A stretch of DNA of 64,000 nucleotides from Coenobita brevimanus (Eukaryota; Arthropoda; Malacostraca; Decapoda; Coenobitidae). The position numbers were made by a program, and so were the translations under genes. This document shows positions 43,187 through 54,644 of the stretch, in pieces; within the stretch, counting starts at the first letter, position 1; every line of letters starts with the position of its first letter. The notes beneath the pieces were generated by a model. It searched no databases, was not told the DNA's origin, and saw only the letters and a program-made list of their open reading frames with translations. The DNA is taken from NCBI GenBank assembly GCA_032717465.1, contig CM064684.1, positions 45,001 to 109,000 of the forward strand, in the 5' to 3' direction.

Positions 43187-43560
43187 TTTCGTTTTTAAAG
43201 GCTCCAACATGCTTGTATGTGTCAACCTTGGCCATCTAATGGCTGTTTTCCACACTGCTTGATCTCTGGCAGCCTCCCTATTCAATCCCCTATCCCTGAG
43301 GTCACACTTTATGACTATGTCCCAAGTTTTTTGGGTCTGCCTCTTGAAACTCAACCCTCAATGTTCACCCCTCTCACCTTCAACACACAGTGGTCATCTT
43401 CCATCCTCTCAACATGCCCAAACCATCACAATCTACCCTCCTCATCACAACAGTAACTGAGCCAAGTCCTATCCTTCCTCTAAACTCTTCAATCGCAATC
43501 CAAACAACACCCCCCCCCCCCAAGTCTCATTCAAGGATGCACTTCACACCCATCTAATTA
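43187..43560 (-). mobile_element. RTE-3 3' end, copy 1
   Basis: On the plus strand the text AAGGCTCCAACATGCTTGTA, TCTCTGGCAGCCTCCCTATT and TGAGGTCACACTTTATGACT parallels the RTE-3 copies at 53815 and 59915. On the minus strand it decodes to the RTE C-terminal end (DLRDRGLNREAARDQAVWKT). Frameshifted throughout. Confidence 0.75.
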
Positions 43561-43693
43561 TTATCTCCACTTCATTTCTGTTATATCCAGATGAGTCTGT
43601 TTAGCCAAGGAGAGACTTTTTAACCCTTCTGCGGTCCGACCCCCCTGCATCCATCACAACCCTCCCTGCTTTCCCCTCCTCCTGCTGTCCCAG

Positions 43694-44075
43694 CCAGCTG
43701 AAAATCCGCGTGCTTGAGTTTTTCATTTCCAATCATAGTTTCAGCTTGAAATATTTGGATTAGCAGATTTGTTTTTATACCACTAGAAAGCTGAGATTTT
43801 GTAGAATAAGATGAAAGAAAAAATGAAATTGACATTGCATAAAGTAATAATGATGAGTACAGTACAAGTTGAAACCACCCACTCTCCCAGGCCAGCTGAA
43901 AATCCGCGTGCTCAAGTTTTTTCTTCTGATCATTTTTTTACCCCAAAATATTTGGACTGGCGGATTTGTTTTATACTGTTAGAAAACCGAGACTTTGTAG
44001 AATAAGATGAAGGAAAAAAGAAAGTGATATTGCATAAAAAAAAAGGTATGACAAATATAAGTTGAAAAAGCGCAA
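43694..44075. repeat. 198-bp direct tandem duplication
   Basis: CCAGCTGAAAATCCGCGTGC occurs at 43694 and again at 43892. Both are followed by TTGGA-T--GCAGATTTG/TTGGACTGGCGGATTTG, TTGTAGAATAAGATGAA and CATTGCATAAA/ATTGCATAAA in the same order. Two units only. Confidence 0.85.
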
Positions 44076-44082
44076 AAGAATG

Positions 44083-44440
44083 TTCTATCTATCTATCTAT
44101 TGCCAGACGCCTTAATCCCGTAAGGGGTTGCCACAAACAAATCGCCTCCATGTCATCCTGTCCTCCGCTATTTCACTGCCCTGCTCCCAGCTCACACCCC
44201 CTTCGATCATATACCTCTCCACTCCATCCCTCCATCTCATCCTTGGCCATCCCCTCCCTCCCCCCCCCCCTCCATCCCGATCACACTCTCCTCGTCAGTC
44301 TCTCACTCTCCATCCTCTCCACATGGCCAAACCATCTGTGTGTGTTTCTCCTGACACTTCCTATCACATCCACATACCACAATGTTCCTTCACTTCCTCA
44401 TATGTTAGTCTCTCTCTCCATGTGACTCCACATGCTTTTC
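44083..44440 (-). mobile_element. RTE-2 3' end, minus strand
   Basis: The (TCTA)n tail at 44083-44100 is followed by TGCCAGACGCCTTAATCCCG and the C-terminal coding part in reverse. Same layout as 12540-13137, shorter and with a C run near 44257. Confidence 0.85.
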
Positions 44441-45732
44441 TCAAATAAGAATGTTTATACCATTTTCTGTCGTGTTTTTTTTTTTTTTTTAATCAGGTTT
44501 TCGAATATTCCCATGAATGAAAATAGTATAACCGAATAGGAAATTCAATCATGCTAATATCAGACCAAATTTCAGGACAATAGATGCTATTCCTGATTTA
44601 TGGTGCATATTTTTTTTTGTTTGGGCATGGATACGCATCCAAAGAGCAGGTTGGACACTTTCAAGCAGGATGCACATCCGCATCCAAAGACCACGAAAGT
44701 GTTAAACTGCAGGGGTTAAACACAGCCTTCATTAACCGTCTTCCTTCTAAAGGTCTGTCCTAAGTTAAAGGCAAAGATCTGGAAGTAGCATGAATAAAAC
44801 TACAGACAGTGTCAAACCAAAGCAGTTAACCTCCCTTCAAAACCTGATGTCTTTCCCTAGGCAGAAACTACTGTCTAAGAGTAGCAAGAATAAAATTTAA
44901 AATACGTCACTGGATATAAGAGGTTAACACTTCCAGCTAAACAAAACCATGAACCATATTATGATCTTAAATCCTGCACCCAAAGCTTTAACCCTTTTGC
45001 TCTTATGACTTTTTTTTTCTCAGTTTATTCTTGCTATCTCAGACAATTTTATTCAACTCCAGAGAGACTCTTCAAACTGTACAGGTTAGATTATAGTATT
45101 CATTCACCCCTTTACTACCAGAGGTCCTTCCTAACTTTTGTAAAATCATCTGAAAGTGGCAGGCATTCTTTAAAAAAAAAGAAGTCAAATTCAAGAGGTA
45201 AACTTCTTCAGTCACATGACATACTGTACCTGTGATCTTGTCATTAATTCTTGCTAAAGTACTTTACACTTCTATTCAGTTGAAGCCATTGATCCTTAAT
45301 GTGTCTTTTTCACTTTATTCTTGTCCTCTCCTGAGGATTTTATTCAACTTCTTACAGTGAGGTACCGTACGTACTACTGAGGCCAGGTATTTCTTCCAAT
45401 CTTGATATCTCTAATCTAATAAAATGGCAAAAGTTGCACATGTTCCATGAATGTGTTCAATACTGGCAGCTATCAGTTGCAATGCAGTCATACTGTGTTG
45501 ATATTATATTCCAAGATTACATATCACGGTGCTATTGTTAATGGTTAGAGACAGCAGAGTGGGAAGGAATACCTGGCTGCAACAGTACATATCACTTACA
45601 TAACATCGTCAAACTCTTATTAATAATTATTGTAACCTAGGAATTAATAATACTAATAATCTGGTCTTTTGTTTCTCAAAAGCCCCAGTTTCATTGGGAA
45701 TAATATTCATCACCATCATCATCACAATAATA
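44441..45732. other. Unassigned DNA with recurring GAATAAAACTAC module
   Basis: No gene. Around 44784-44830 and 44877-44930 lie two versions of a degenerate module, TAGCATGAATAAAACTAC ... GTCA ... GGTTAAC, that recurs near 53456, 59503 and 61237 in the same orientation. Poly-T runs near 44471 and 44611. Confidence 0.4.
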
Positions 45733-46388
45733 TTCATCATCATCATCATCTAATCCTGTGTTGCCCCATGAGGAGCGATAGGAGCCCAGAGATAGGCAAA
45801 TTGGTCTTGACATTTGAAATGAAAGTGACCAGCCTCACTCATCCCTGAGTGGCATTACATGAACAATAAACCTCAACCATCCCTTGGATATAAACCTGCA
45901 CTGGCTCAATCCAATTGGAGCACCTTAATTACTCACTAAACCACCAGGTGCCATAATTTGGTTTTATGGTTACCACCCAGTGTAGTAAGTGGTTTCTTGG
46001 TGTACACGAAACCATTTGGCCTGTCACTCACCCACAGGCAAAAGGAAGAGGAAAGAATGAAGGAAAGAACAACGGAAGAGGAAGGAAGGAAGAGGGGTAA
46101 TGGCATACACCCAAAGCAGCCCTACATTGAGTGAGTGGATGGTGAGTGCCCCCACTTCAACATCTCTTGTATGTCACTGATTTGTGATAGGTGGGGGTGC
46201 CCAATAGGATGGAGCTTATAACAGTTTCTATCTTAGGGGTGGTTGGGGTTTGCTTCTCACATAATGCCACTCAGGAGCAAGTGAAGATGGTCATTCTTAC
46301 CTGATGTTGGTACTGAGCAGTTTAACTAACCATGGGCTCCTTCATGCCTCCTTATAAAGGGCAAACTGGGACTGGTTGATGGATGATA
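45733..46388. mobile_element. Foldback-type element with long inverted arms, copy 1
   Basis: The left arm reads CATCATCATCTAATCCTGTG, TTGCCCCATGAGGAGC, GAAAGTGACCAGCCTCACTC and GAGTGGCATTACATGA. The right arm, reverse-complemented, carries matching words in the same order (CATCCATCAACCAGTCCCAG, AAGGAGGCATGAAGGAGCCC, GAGTGGCATTATGTGA, AAACCCCAACCACC). Both ends terminate in CATC/GATG runs. The middle matches the fragments at 42438 and 58330. No ORF. A superfamily cannot be assigned. Confidence 0.65.
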
Positions 46389-46818
46389 TTACTAGTGCAA
46401 ACTATAATACAATATAAGTATAATACAAGAGGATGATTACCAGAGAATAATATGGCGACCTATGCAAAATAAACTGGTAAGCAAGAGGTGCTACAAAGCT
46501 TCCTATGCCACCCAGAATACAGCCTCTGATTCTGCCTGACTCCATCTTAAACTATATGAATCAGGTTGGCATCCCTTTGGTTATTTTTTGCTTCCTCCTG
46601 ATTATTATTATTATTATTATTTTTCAACTTGGGAAAGGATTTTCATATTTTACAAGGTTTAATTGAGCTATCCAACCCATGCAGTTCTGGAAAAAAAAAA
46701 AAAAAAAAAAAAAAAAGTCTACCTGGAGCAGAACGAAGTTACAAGGAGACAGAAGGAATATAATGAGAGAGAGGTGTCCAGACTGAATGGGTCAAGTGGG
46801 AATATGAGTCATGATGAA

Positions 46819-46850
<32 letters not shown>

Positions 46851-46865
46851 CATCCTAGATGCCCC
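46389..46865. other. Unassigned DNA with poly-A and (GAT)n
   Basis: Poly-A at 46690-46718 and a (GAT)n run at 46816-46848, just beyond the stop codon of the minus-strand zinc-finger gene, so part of this is its probable 3' UTR. Confidence 0.45.
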
Positions 46866-47480
46866 TCAACACTTCGTGGTTGTTTCCTTCCCTGATGCCC
46901 CTGAACACTTTGTGGATGTCTCTGAACACTCTGTGGTTGTTATGTGTTTCCTGAGATCTGTTTTTCTCCTGAATGTTTTATCACACTTATCACACTTGAA
47001 GTTCTTTATTTTCGTCAGTCCCGCATGTACCCGCAGGTGACGTGCGAGGTATCTCTTGCTGATGAATTTTTTACCACACTGCTCACACTCCCAGTCCTTG
47101 GTTTGTGAATGAGTGTGTAAATGCGTCACCAGCACGCTTTTGTACATGAAACTTTTTTCACACTTATCACACTTGAAGTTCCTGTCTTCAGTGTGGGTGC
47201 GTTTGTGGTCATTTAAGTGGCTCTTGTATTTGAATTTCTTATCACACTCATCACACTTAAACAGTTTAACATTCATGTGGATAAGCTGGTGCTGACTGAG
47301 GTTGGCTTTACGTGCAAATCTTTTCCCACACAGAGCACATTCAAAGTTTTTAACCCCCGTGTGTACCACTTCATGCTCAATCAAGTGGCTCATGTAGAAA
47401 AATGGTTTACCACAATATTGGCACTCAAGCTTATCATCCTCTTCCTTCACTTCATCCATCACGGGTAATGGTTCGGACAT
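46866..47480 (-). CDS. Six-finger C2H2 zinc-finger protein
   Basis: 204 codons from ATG at 47480 to a TGA at 46866-46868. The ATG is chosen because the two codons before it open with GTG, and MSEPLPVMDEVKEEDDK gives a normal acidic start. Five canonical fingers follow, CQYCGKPF...HEVVH, CALCGKRF...HQLIH, CDECDKKF...HKRTH, CDKCEKSF...HLHTH and CEQCGKKF...HLRVH, with 7-residue linkers. A sixth, CDKCDKTFRRKTDLRKH, closes with Cys instead of His (C2HC). The tail is Thr/Ser-rich. It is probably a sequence-specific DNA-binding nuclear protein. It lacks introns; CTGGTCAG just before the ATG could be a splice acceptor, so upstream exons are possible. An intact frame in a repeat-rich region supports a live gene. 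Confidence 0.85.
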   Translation of the reverse strand: MSEPLPVMDEVKEEDDKLECQYCGKPFFYMSHLIEHEVVHTGVKNFECALCGKRFARKANLSQHQLIHMNVKLFKCDECDKKFKYKSHLNDHKRTHTEDRNFKCDKCEKSFMYKSVLVTHLHTHSQTKDWECEQCGKKFISKRYLARHLRVHAGLTKIKNFKCDKCDKTFRRKTDLRKHITTTECSETSTKCSGASGKETTTKC

Positions 47481-47757
47481 TTTCACTGACCAGTTTCACT
47501 CTCACAACTTAATACAATAAAGTACTAAATAAAAGCATCAAGGTTTCACAAATATGTCAGCGTGAACATGTATCATGGTTGCCAACCACATATGAAGGTG
47601 TGTACAAGTTGGCTGTTACAGTGCCATATGTACAAACTGTCAGTTGGGATTATGGTTGAGTATTTCAGTCTTGTCCTTCTCTAACTTCTGTTCTGCATCT
47701 GAAATGACAAATCCCAATAAAACCAAGTTTTGAGAATTCTCACTGTTCACAACTAAA

Positions 47758-47793
<36 letters not shown>

Positions 47794-48391
47794 TTGCTAT
47801 AAGACATTGGCAATACACAGTGAAAAGACATATTTCAAATGAAATTTATAAACGTTGTGAAACACTCAGGCTCCTAGGATACATTCTCAACTGAATGCAA
47901 TCATTTGGTGTCACCTGGAATGTTGTAGTATAGTTATCCTGACCATAAAATCACCTAGAATAACATATAAAGGTTGTCTTGACCATAACAGAGCTGCTTT
48001 CAAACTACTGACACTCTCAGGCTCCTATGCTCACTCTCAGCTGAATACAATAATCTGGCATTAACTGGAACAAAGTTGTCCCAACAAAGAGATGGTTAAT
48101 TTGGCAATATTCTGGACACTACCAATCAAATTTAGCCAATTTTTGACTACTGTAATTACTGATACACCAAAGACGGAGGATGGGATGTGTTCAAATGGGA
48201 ATCAATGTAATACTGCCTGCTCCAAAAAAGTCTTGTCATTTGTCCTGGATTCTCTCTATATGAATACTGTATTACCAGGTGAATGTTACACCATACAAAC
48301 TATTTCTAATGTTATTTAATGCATAACAAATGCTAATGACTGCAGGGATGAAGTATTCATATTCGAAATACTGTTACTAAATATCAAGGTA
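47481..48391. other. Unassigned DNA with (GA)n
   Basis: (GA)n at 47764-47790. Around 47870-48060 ACTCTCAGGCTCCTA and CTCAGCTGAATACAATAATC words are duplicated, related to the recurring module noted at 44.8 kb. No gene. Confidence 0.4.
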
Positions 48392-49119
48392 GAGTAAAAT
48401 CTCAATTTTCCGTTGTTGCAATATCCGGACCAACACAGTACTGTATCCAGCACTTTTTGCTTGGCTCTGTTACAGCAATATCTAGCGAAATTATGCAATG
48501 TCCAGCTCTGAAATGGGAAATAATCAACCCTCCGGCTCAGACATGAGACCCAGTCGACACATGGGCAACCCCTCCAATGCACCAACTAATCACTATGCCC
48601 TCGGGAATGGCCCACCCAGCATACTGAGCCTACTGTTGTTCCCTCAGTTTCTGCCGTGGATGTTGTACAGTAAGAACATATCTGTGTGCTCTGCTCTTAT
48701 GACTCATGCAGTGGCTAAACCCTAGTGCTGTGATTTAGTCTGTGGCCTCCCATGCCTCACTCGTTGCTGTAGTGCTGTGGATTATCTTGTGGCCCCTCAG
48801 TGCTCTGTGCCCTAAGGCTCTGACTACTAGATAATGAGGACACATATCTGTGCGTATCTGCCCTCCATCAATGCCAACACTGGGTAAGTACAGTATGATT
48901 ACGATTATACAGCATTATGTAATGTACTGTATTTTAATCCTTTACTCAAGGGTAGCACAGTAGGAAAGTTTTCAGGATACAGGGTCAAGATGGATAGTAA
49001 CACATTATCCAGCTCGACACTGAATGGATAGCTGACTGGGGGTACTGCGCAATATCCAGCATTCTGCAATATCTGGCGTGGGGGTTGGCTGAATTATGCC
49101 GAATATTGAGAGATTACTG
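48392..49119. mobile_element. Tigger-like non-autonomous element 3
   Basis: Lies between TA dinucleotides at 48390-48391 and 49120-49121. The left end GAGTAAAATCTCAATTTTCC matches the inverted right end CAGTAATCTCTCAATATTCG; both continue with TATCCGGA/ATATCTGG-type words. 728 bp, no transposase reading. The TA at its right edge is also the left flank of the next element. Confidence 0.75.
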
Positions 49120-49121
49120 TA

Positions 49122-49665
49122 CAGGTATACCTCAATATACAATATCCCTAGATGCAATACCCCGGCCTAACGATGGGGGTTGAAATACCACCATACCCCA
49201 CCTAACAATGACAAACCCTGGTTTAACGATAGTTTTTTTTTTTTTTTTAAACCGATTTTGATTACATTTTAGACTAAAATTGTGTCTTTAGGTTGGTTTG
49301 TAAACTATTTCTAAACTTAGATTAATGTGTTTTAGCCACAGGTGGGGAGAACACTGTCATTTTGGGGTACAATGAAAGCTTGATTTGTTCCAGACATATT
49401 TGATGCTTTTCAGATTTTATTTCTTGGTTTTAGTGAGTTACAGGTGTTACACTTAGATTAGTTTCTTTTACAGCTGTCAGGCCATTTAGATTGGCTTTAA
49501 ACTTGTTTTTGGGCTCATTTGGGTGGGTTTTGGACTTGGCTGGGGGGGAAACCCAAGGCTGAAAAACGCATCCAATTACATGGTAAAAGTGTCCCGATAT
49601 ATGATACCCCGCCTAACAATGGGTTTTTACCTAAGCAATTTCATCATTAAACTGGGGTATACCAA
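49122..49665. mobile_element. Tigger-like non-autonomous element 4, abutting
   Basis: The left end CAGGTATACCTCAATATACA and the inverted right end TTGGTATACCCCAGTTTAAT, with internal AATACCCCGGCCTAACGATG and its inverted partner near 49601-49625. Flanked by TA at 49120-49121 and 49666-49667. The GGTATACC-type terminus is characteristic of Tigger elements. 544 bp, no ORF. Confidence 0.75.
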
Positions 49666-50599
49666 TATTTGCATTCGTATTCGAAAACATGGGCAAAGTG
49701 TTTGTATTTGTCAAATAGTTTGACAAACATACATAAATTATTTCCAGAAATAACCATCCATTTCACTGCTAACTTCAGTCTGAACAGACAAAGAGGTATT
49801 ACTATATGCCATGAAATACTGACACAGCATTAATGCAAAATGGATAGTGATGTGAACTGTAAGATGTTGGTGTTGCTTCACATCCAATACATTTGAGCTG
49901 GTACTGCTGAATGTTTCCAGTACCCCTCAGAACGATGTATGGACAGATGAGATGTTGGTAACTAGTCAGTGAGCAGCTCTGTCTTTTGCCACCCACACAC
50001 GATACATCGTGTGAGACTGAACTTGTAAATGAAATAAGTTAATGACACTTTAGCGCCCGGATTCGGAGCGTGAATTTTTTATCTTAGCTTCAAGCAGTAA
50101 ATTATGCTAAGTGACTATATTTAACCAATAAAATTTGTTTATATTACTGACATCAAAGAATTACATTATTATGATGATGGACATACTCACCATGTGAGGA
50201 GGTAAATCCACCTGTCTAGGATAATTGTATTACCATCATATAAAGTTTACCATATTCTCTCTCCAGGATCTATGGTTTTAACTCGGAGACTGACTACTGG
50301 CATCTTTCTGAGTAACAATATGGTTTATTTAACCATCCAGAAACTATAAAATATCATCAAAGCTGTCATAAGCGGTGTACAAAGCTGTAAATATTGTGGG
50401 GAAAAAAAAATCAACATTAGGAACAACTAACTCTTACTGCAGCATCTGAGAGTGCATCTGCTCAACTACTGGTGTGACATTTCTCAAGCAAAGGACTGCT
50501 GGTTTCACAACTGAGTACACCTCTCCCCCACTGTTCGACAAGGATGCGTTCCATAAAAAGTGGCTAAATAATGAACTGGTCGAATATTCATTCGTTCAT
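49666..50599. other. Unassigned DNA
   Basis: No gene or repeat recognised in this AT-rich stretch. Confidence 0.35.
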
Positions 50600-51586
50600 T
50601 CATCATCCAATCCTACATCGCCCCATGAGAAGCATAGGAGCCTGGGGCTACGCAAGTTGGTCCTGACATTTTAGATGAAAGTGACCAGCCTCACTCATCC
50701 CTGAGTGGCATTACAGTACTTAAGCAATAAACCCCAACCACCCGTTGGATATAAACCTTCACCAGCTCAATCTGATTGGAGTGCCGTAATTACCCACTAA
50801 ACCACCAGGCGCCAACATTTGGTTATATGGTTACCACCCAGCGTAGTAAATGGTTTCCTGGTGTACAGGAAAGCATTTGGCTTGTCACTCAATGTAGAAT
50901 CACCCACAGGCAGAAGGAAGAGGAAAGAATGAAGGAGAGAAAGACAGAAGATTGAGTGTAAAGTCATCCATAGGCTGAAGGATGAGGAAAGACTGAAGAA
51001 AAGAAAGACAGAAGAGGATGGAATGAAAAACGGATGGTGGTGAGGAAAGAGCAGACACCTGAGCAGCATTACATCGAGTGAGTGGATGGTGAGCGCCGAC
51101 GGTGGAGGTCTGATGGGAGGGCGTGAGGTGGTGGAGTAGGTTTGCCCAATGGAGTGTTGATTGGTTTGGCTGCTGGTGTGGGCAATAAATGATGGTGGTG
51201 CACATGCTGGAGAAGGAGTTGGGTTGTGCATTTGAGGCGTCGCTTGCGTCCTCCGGCCGGAGTCCACATGATCTGCTTTATTTTCATCTCGGGTGGCAGA
51301 AATAGTGGTTTCCAGCTGCAGACTGGAGATGGGTGAGGTCACCTTGCTTTTATGAGGTTGTGTGGCACCTGGTGGTTTAGTGGTAATTAAGGTGTTCCAA
51401 TTGGATTAAGCCTGTGTAGGTTTATATCCAATGGATGTTTGGGGTTTATTGCTCAAGTACTGTATATAATGCCTCTCAGGGATGAGTGAGGCTGGTCACT
51501 CTCATCTTAAATGACCAACCTGCCTAGCCCTGGGTTCCCACGCTCCTTATGGGGTGACAGAGGATTGGATGATGGATGGATGGATG
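50600..51586. mobile_element. Foldback-type element with long inverted arms, copy 2
   Basis: The best copy. The left arm 50600-50813 and right arm 51350-51586 are inverted copies over more than 200 bp: CATCATCCAATCCTACATCG against CATCATCCAATCCTCTGTCA, then GTGACCAGCCTCACTCATCC in both, TTGGATATAAACCT in both, and ACTAAACCACCAGG in both. The interior (50820-51340) holds GGTTACCACCCAGCGTAGTA, degenerate GGAAGAGGAAAGAATGAAGG repeats, and ACATCGAGTGAGTGGATGGT. No ORF of note. Ends run into CATC/GATG repeats and no target duplication is evident. Confidence 0.7.
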
Positions 51587-52544
51587 TAAATTATTGATGG
51601 CTAAAAGCTGAAGCATTAGAAGTACATTAGTAGAAATTACTTCAGTTCCATGTTATGAGAAGAAGCGAGGAGATTATGATTATAATACATAAAGGTCCAG
51701 ACGGCTCGGATTTCTTAAATCTAATGCTGAACTGTTGAATTTCACATGAAACAGCTAAATTAATTATTAGGGTACATATGATCAGCTTCATTATAAGCCA
51801 GTTTCATTATGTCACCTGCTCTGTACTGTTTTTTCTACTCACTACACTTTATAGGCAAAATTCCACTAGTATATACAGTACAAAATACATACAGTATTAT
51901 CCTTTGGGTTGTGACATCTGAAACACATACTGGAAGTACACCTGCAGTCAGTGTTACAAAAGTTATGGTTTTAGTTCTCTTTACCTTCAGCGTAATCAAG
52001 TGTCAATGCTGCTGTGAGGGTCTAAGGCTGGTCCTTCTACACCTACAAGTATGACCCTATTCACAATACCTGAGGACCAAAATTCTGACCTTACTCTTAA
52101 AAAGAACAACTTACAAGGCAACAGGCATTTGGCCAAAAAATATATTAAATCTATAACCAACAGCATACCAAAAGGTTACTGAGGTCATTTTGGCCTAATA
52201 TGTATTCACCCCCTGAAATGTCCATATATCCCCAAGGGGGAATCCCTCCCCCCATTTGGAAACCCCTCCTCTTGACAACTGTGCTAAACTTTGATAAGCC
52301 TTTGAGCTGAAAAGGTTAGATATAGCCCTGACTGAACCCTTTGTCACAGAGATCTCTCACAAGCTGAATAATACAATGAGGAGGTAGCATACAGTAAGTT
52401 CTTATTTAAAAAAAAAAAAAAAAAAAAAAAATAGCATTAAGGGGTTCACATGACTAGTTTAGTCAACTTTCTTTTGTTTAAAGTTTTATATGATGAGGCA
52501 CCTAGTCCTCATCTCTGACACTTACTATACTGGCATGTGGTCTT
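51587..52544. other. Unassigned DNA
   Basis: Poly-A at 52409-52431. No gene seen. Confidence 0.35.
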
Positions 52545-52594
52545 TTTCTTATGCAAGGAAGAGGGAACCAAAGGCTAGAAGCCTACAAGACTGG

Positions 52595-52630
<36 letters not shown>

Positions 52631-52760
52631 TTCATTTTGAGATGCCTGACATATTGCATTTAAAAGACTGGAGGTCACAGACAGAAGGATATAGAGAGAA
52701 AGACAGTTCCTGAGTTGACCTGTTGCACACATGAAGGACTGGGAGTCCATCCACTGGCCT
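52545..52760 (-). mobile_element. Jockey-like LINE (JKY-1) 3' end, copy 2
   Basis: ATGCAAGGAAGAGGGAACCA, a poly-A run, GAGATGCCTGACATATTGCA, CTGGAGGTCACAGACAG, and GAGTTGACCTGTTGCACACA match 56848-57045 in order. On the minus strand this is the C-terminus and 3' UTR of JKY-1. Confidence 0.75.
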
Positions 52761-52799
52761 ACGGTTTCATGCAGTGGTGTACCGAGGGGAGGGACCATG

Positions 52800-52818
52800 C
52801 AGCCATGACCCCTCCTTC

Positions 52819-52859
<41 letters not shown>

Positions 52860-52875
52860 CCATGACCCCTCCTTC

Positions 52876-52928
<53 letters not shown>
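52800..52928. repeat. Duplicated module: GCCATGACCCCTCCTTCTGC plus (AT)n
   Basis: The 20-base word and its following (AT)n run occur twice in a row (52801-52858 and 52859-52928). The Tyr/Ile-rich open frames here are artefacts. Confidence 0.9.
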
Positions 52929-52931
<3 letters not shown>

Positions 52932-53814
52932 GTAATCTTGCTAAATGAAACCAAAATCTTTTTAGGCTGGCCAGGTAGTGTATGGAATAGTTTTGCTCAC
53001 TTAATTTTCTGCCTTTCCAATATGCACATAAAAAAATAATCTGCCTGGTAACAGGATTCCATATGACACTTTTAGCTGATTGCAAAAGTCCTTATGGTTC
53101 TCACAGTATACAGGATACTTTTGCAAACTAGGTGAATATCCTGCCTTGTTTCAAACTTAGCTAATTACAAAACAAAAAACATATGCCTGGTTACTAACAT
53201 ACATGGGCAAATATCAACCCCCTGACTATGATGAATAAAATAGTTGGGATGAACTGTTATTGTTGTTGTGGCTCCAGGTTCCTCTGAAAGCAAACCCAGT
53301 AAACTGTAAACTGAAAGCACCATTCTCCTGTGGTTCACCATCTTCCTTCTAGGGGGGACAGAGAATTCAAGGATGATTATATTAACCTGGCACAGGAGAG
53401 TAGCCTGATTATACTGGTTCCATCACATTAGGACACCCCTCTCAAGCACCACAGGATGAATTAAATATAAACTACACTACGTCATCAGACTAAAAGAGTT
53501 GACCTCAATGGGGGACTTTCAGAGTGCTGAGTCATTCCAAACTCGGTCCAACACTAGTCTTTTGCTGACTGCCATGCTTGTAATAACCGTGGATTATTTG
53601 TACTCCAGTGTCTAACAGTGAGATATCGTTATGGCAAATGCCACTGAAATTACTAAAATATTAATCAGAAAAATCATAACCAATAAAAATGATCTTTATT
53701 TTCATAATTTTAGAATTTACGATTGTAGACTCGATACCAAAGTTTTAGGCTGTCATAACTACACCTTGCATAAATTATGCTTGATTTGCTGGACATTATA
53801 GCTAATCGTTTCAT
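52929..53814. other. Unassigned DNA with two dispersed repeats
   Basis: 53275-53430 (TCACCATCTTCCTTCTAGGG, TATATTAACCTGGCACAGGA) is related to 61790-61935 (TCCACCATCCTCCTCTAGGG, TATATAACCTGGGAGCTAAG). 53456-53505 is a version of the recurring TCATCAGACT module. No gene. Confidence 0.45.
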
Positions 53815-54490
53815 TTCATTTCGGTTTTGAAGGCTTCAACATGCTTGCATGCATCGGCCTTGGTCACCTAATGGCGGCTCTCCATGCTCCACGATCTACG
53901 GCAGCCTCCCTGTTCAGTCTCTTAACCCTGAAGTCACACTTGATGACCTCGCCCCACGTCTTTCTTGGTCTACCTCTCGCAACCCCACCCCCAGTATTAA
54001 CATTTCTCACCTTCTGCACCCAATTATCATCCCCCATCCTCTCCACATGTCCAAACCACCTCAATCTATCTCTCCTCATCACAGCATCAATACACTCCAG
54101 TCCCATCCTACCTCTCAACTCTTCCATCGTAAACCCAGCCCCCCCAGGTCTTGCACGCAGGGACGCACTGCACATCCACCTAATCATTGTCATTTCTGTA
54201 CGTCTGAGCGTGTGAATATCCTCTTTCTTTACTGCCCAGGTCTCACTACCATACAGCATTACACTCCTAACACATGCCACATACAAAGACCCCTTAGCAC
54301 GTAGGGAGAGTCCTCTCAATGTCAGGAGAGGCAACAGCTCCCCGAACTTCTTCCAACCACTTCTCACCCTAGCCACAGAGCTAGCTCCAGTCCCACCTCC
54401 AGCACAAAACATGTCTCCTAAATAACAAAACTTTTCCACACATTCAAGAGACTGACCAGCAAGTTCAATCCTTTCATGCCTGATAATCTC
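53815..54490 (-). mobile_element. RTE-3 3' part, copy 2 (best preserved)
   Basis: A minus-strand open frame (53864-54439) with FCYLGDMFCAGGGTGASSVA, MLYGSETWAVKKEDIHTLRR, RLRWFGHVERMGDDNWVQKV and ARGRPRKTWGEVIKC, preceded upstream by RHERIELAGQSLECVEK. This is the C-terminal domain of an RTE-like LINE, distinct from RTE-1 and RTE-2. 191 uninterrupted codons make this a fairly young copy, but the start is not a real initiator (GTG) and everything upstream is missing. Confidence 0.82.
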
Positions 54491-54644
54491 CCAGTGTCTC
54501 AGTTACACAGAGAGTAGGCCAGCATGCTCTCCAATACAAATTTCTCTAACTAACTACACCAAACTACATGCACAGTACACATCACACTTCCTTTTCTAAA
54601 ATTCAACAAAATTAATGGCGTCTCAACATTCAGCCTTGGAGTCC

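Noticed and set aside
50600..51586. CRISPR-like or integron-like interpretation of repeated words
   Set aside because: The repeats are two inverted arms in a eukaryotic setting, not short direct repeats with unique spacers.
52583..53085. Tyr/Ile-repeat ORFs on both strands
   Set aside because: Translation of (AT)n runs and poly-A; no independent support.
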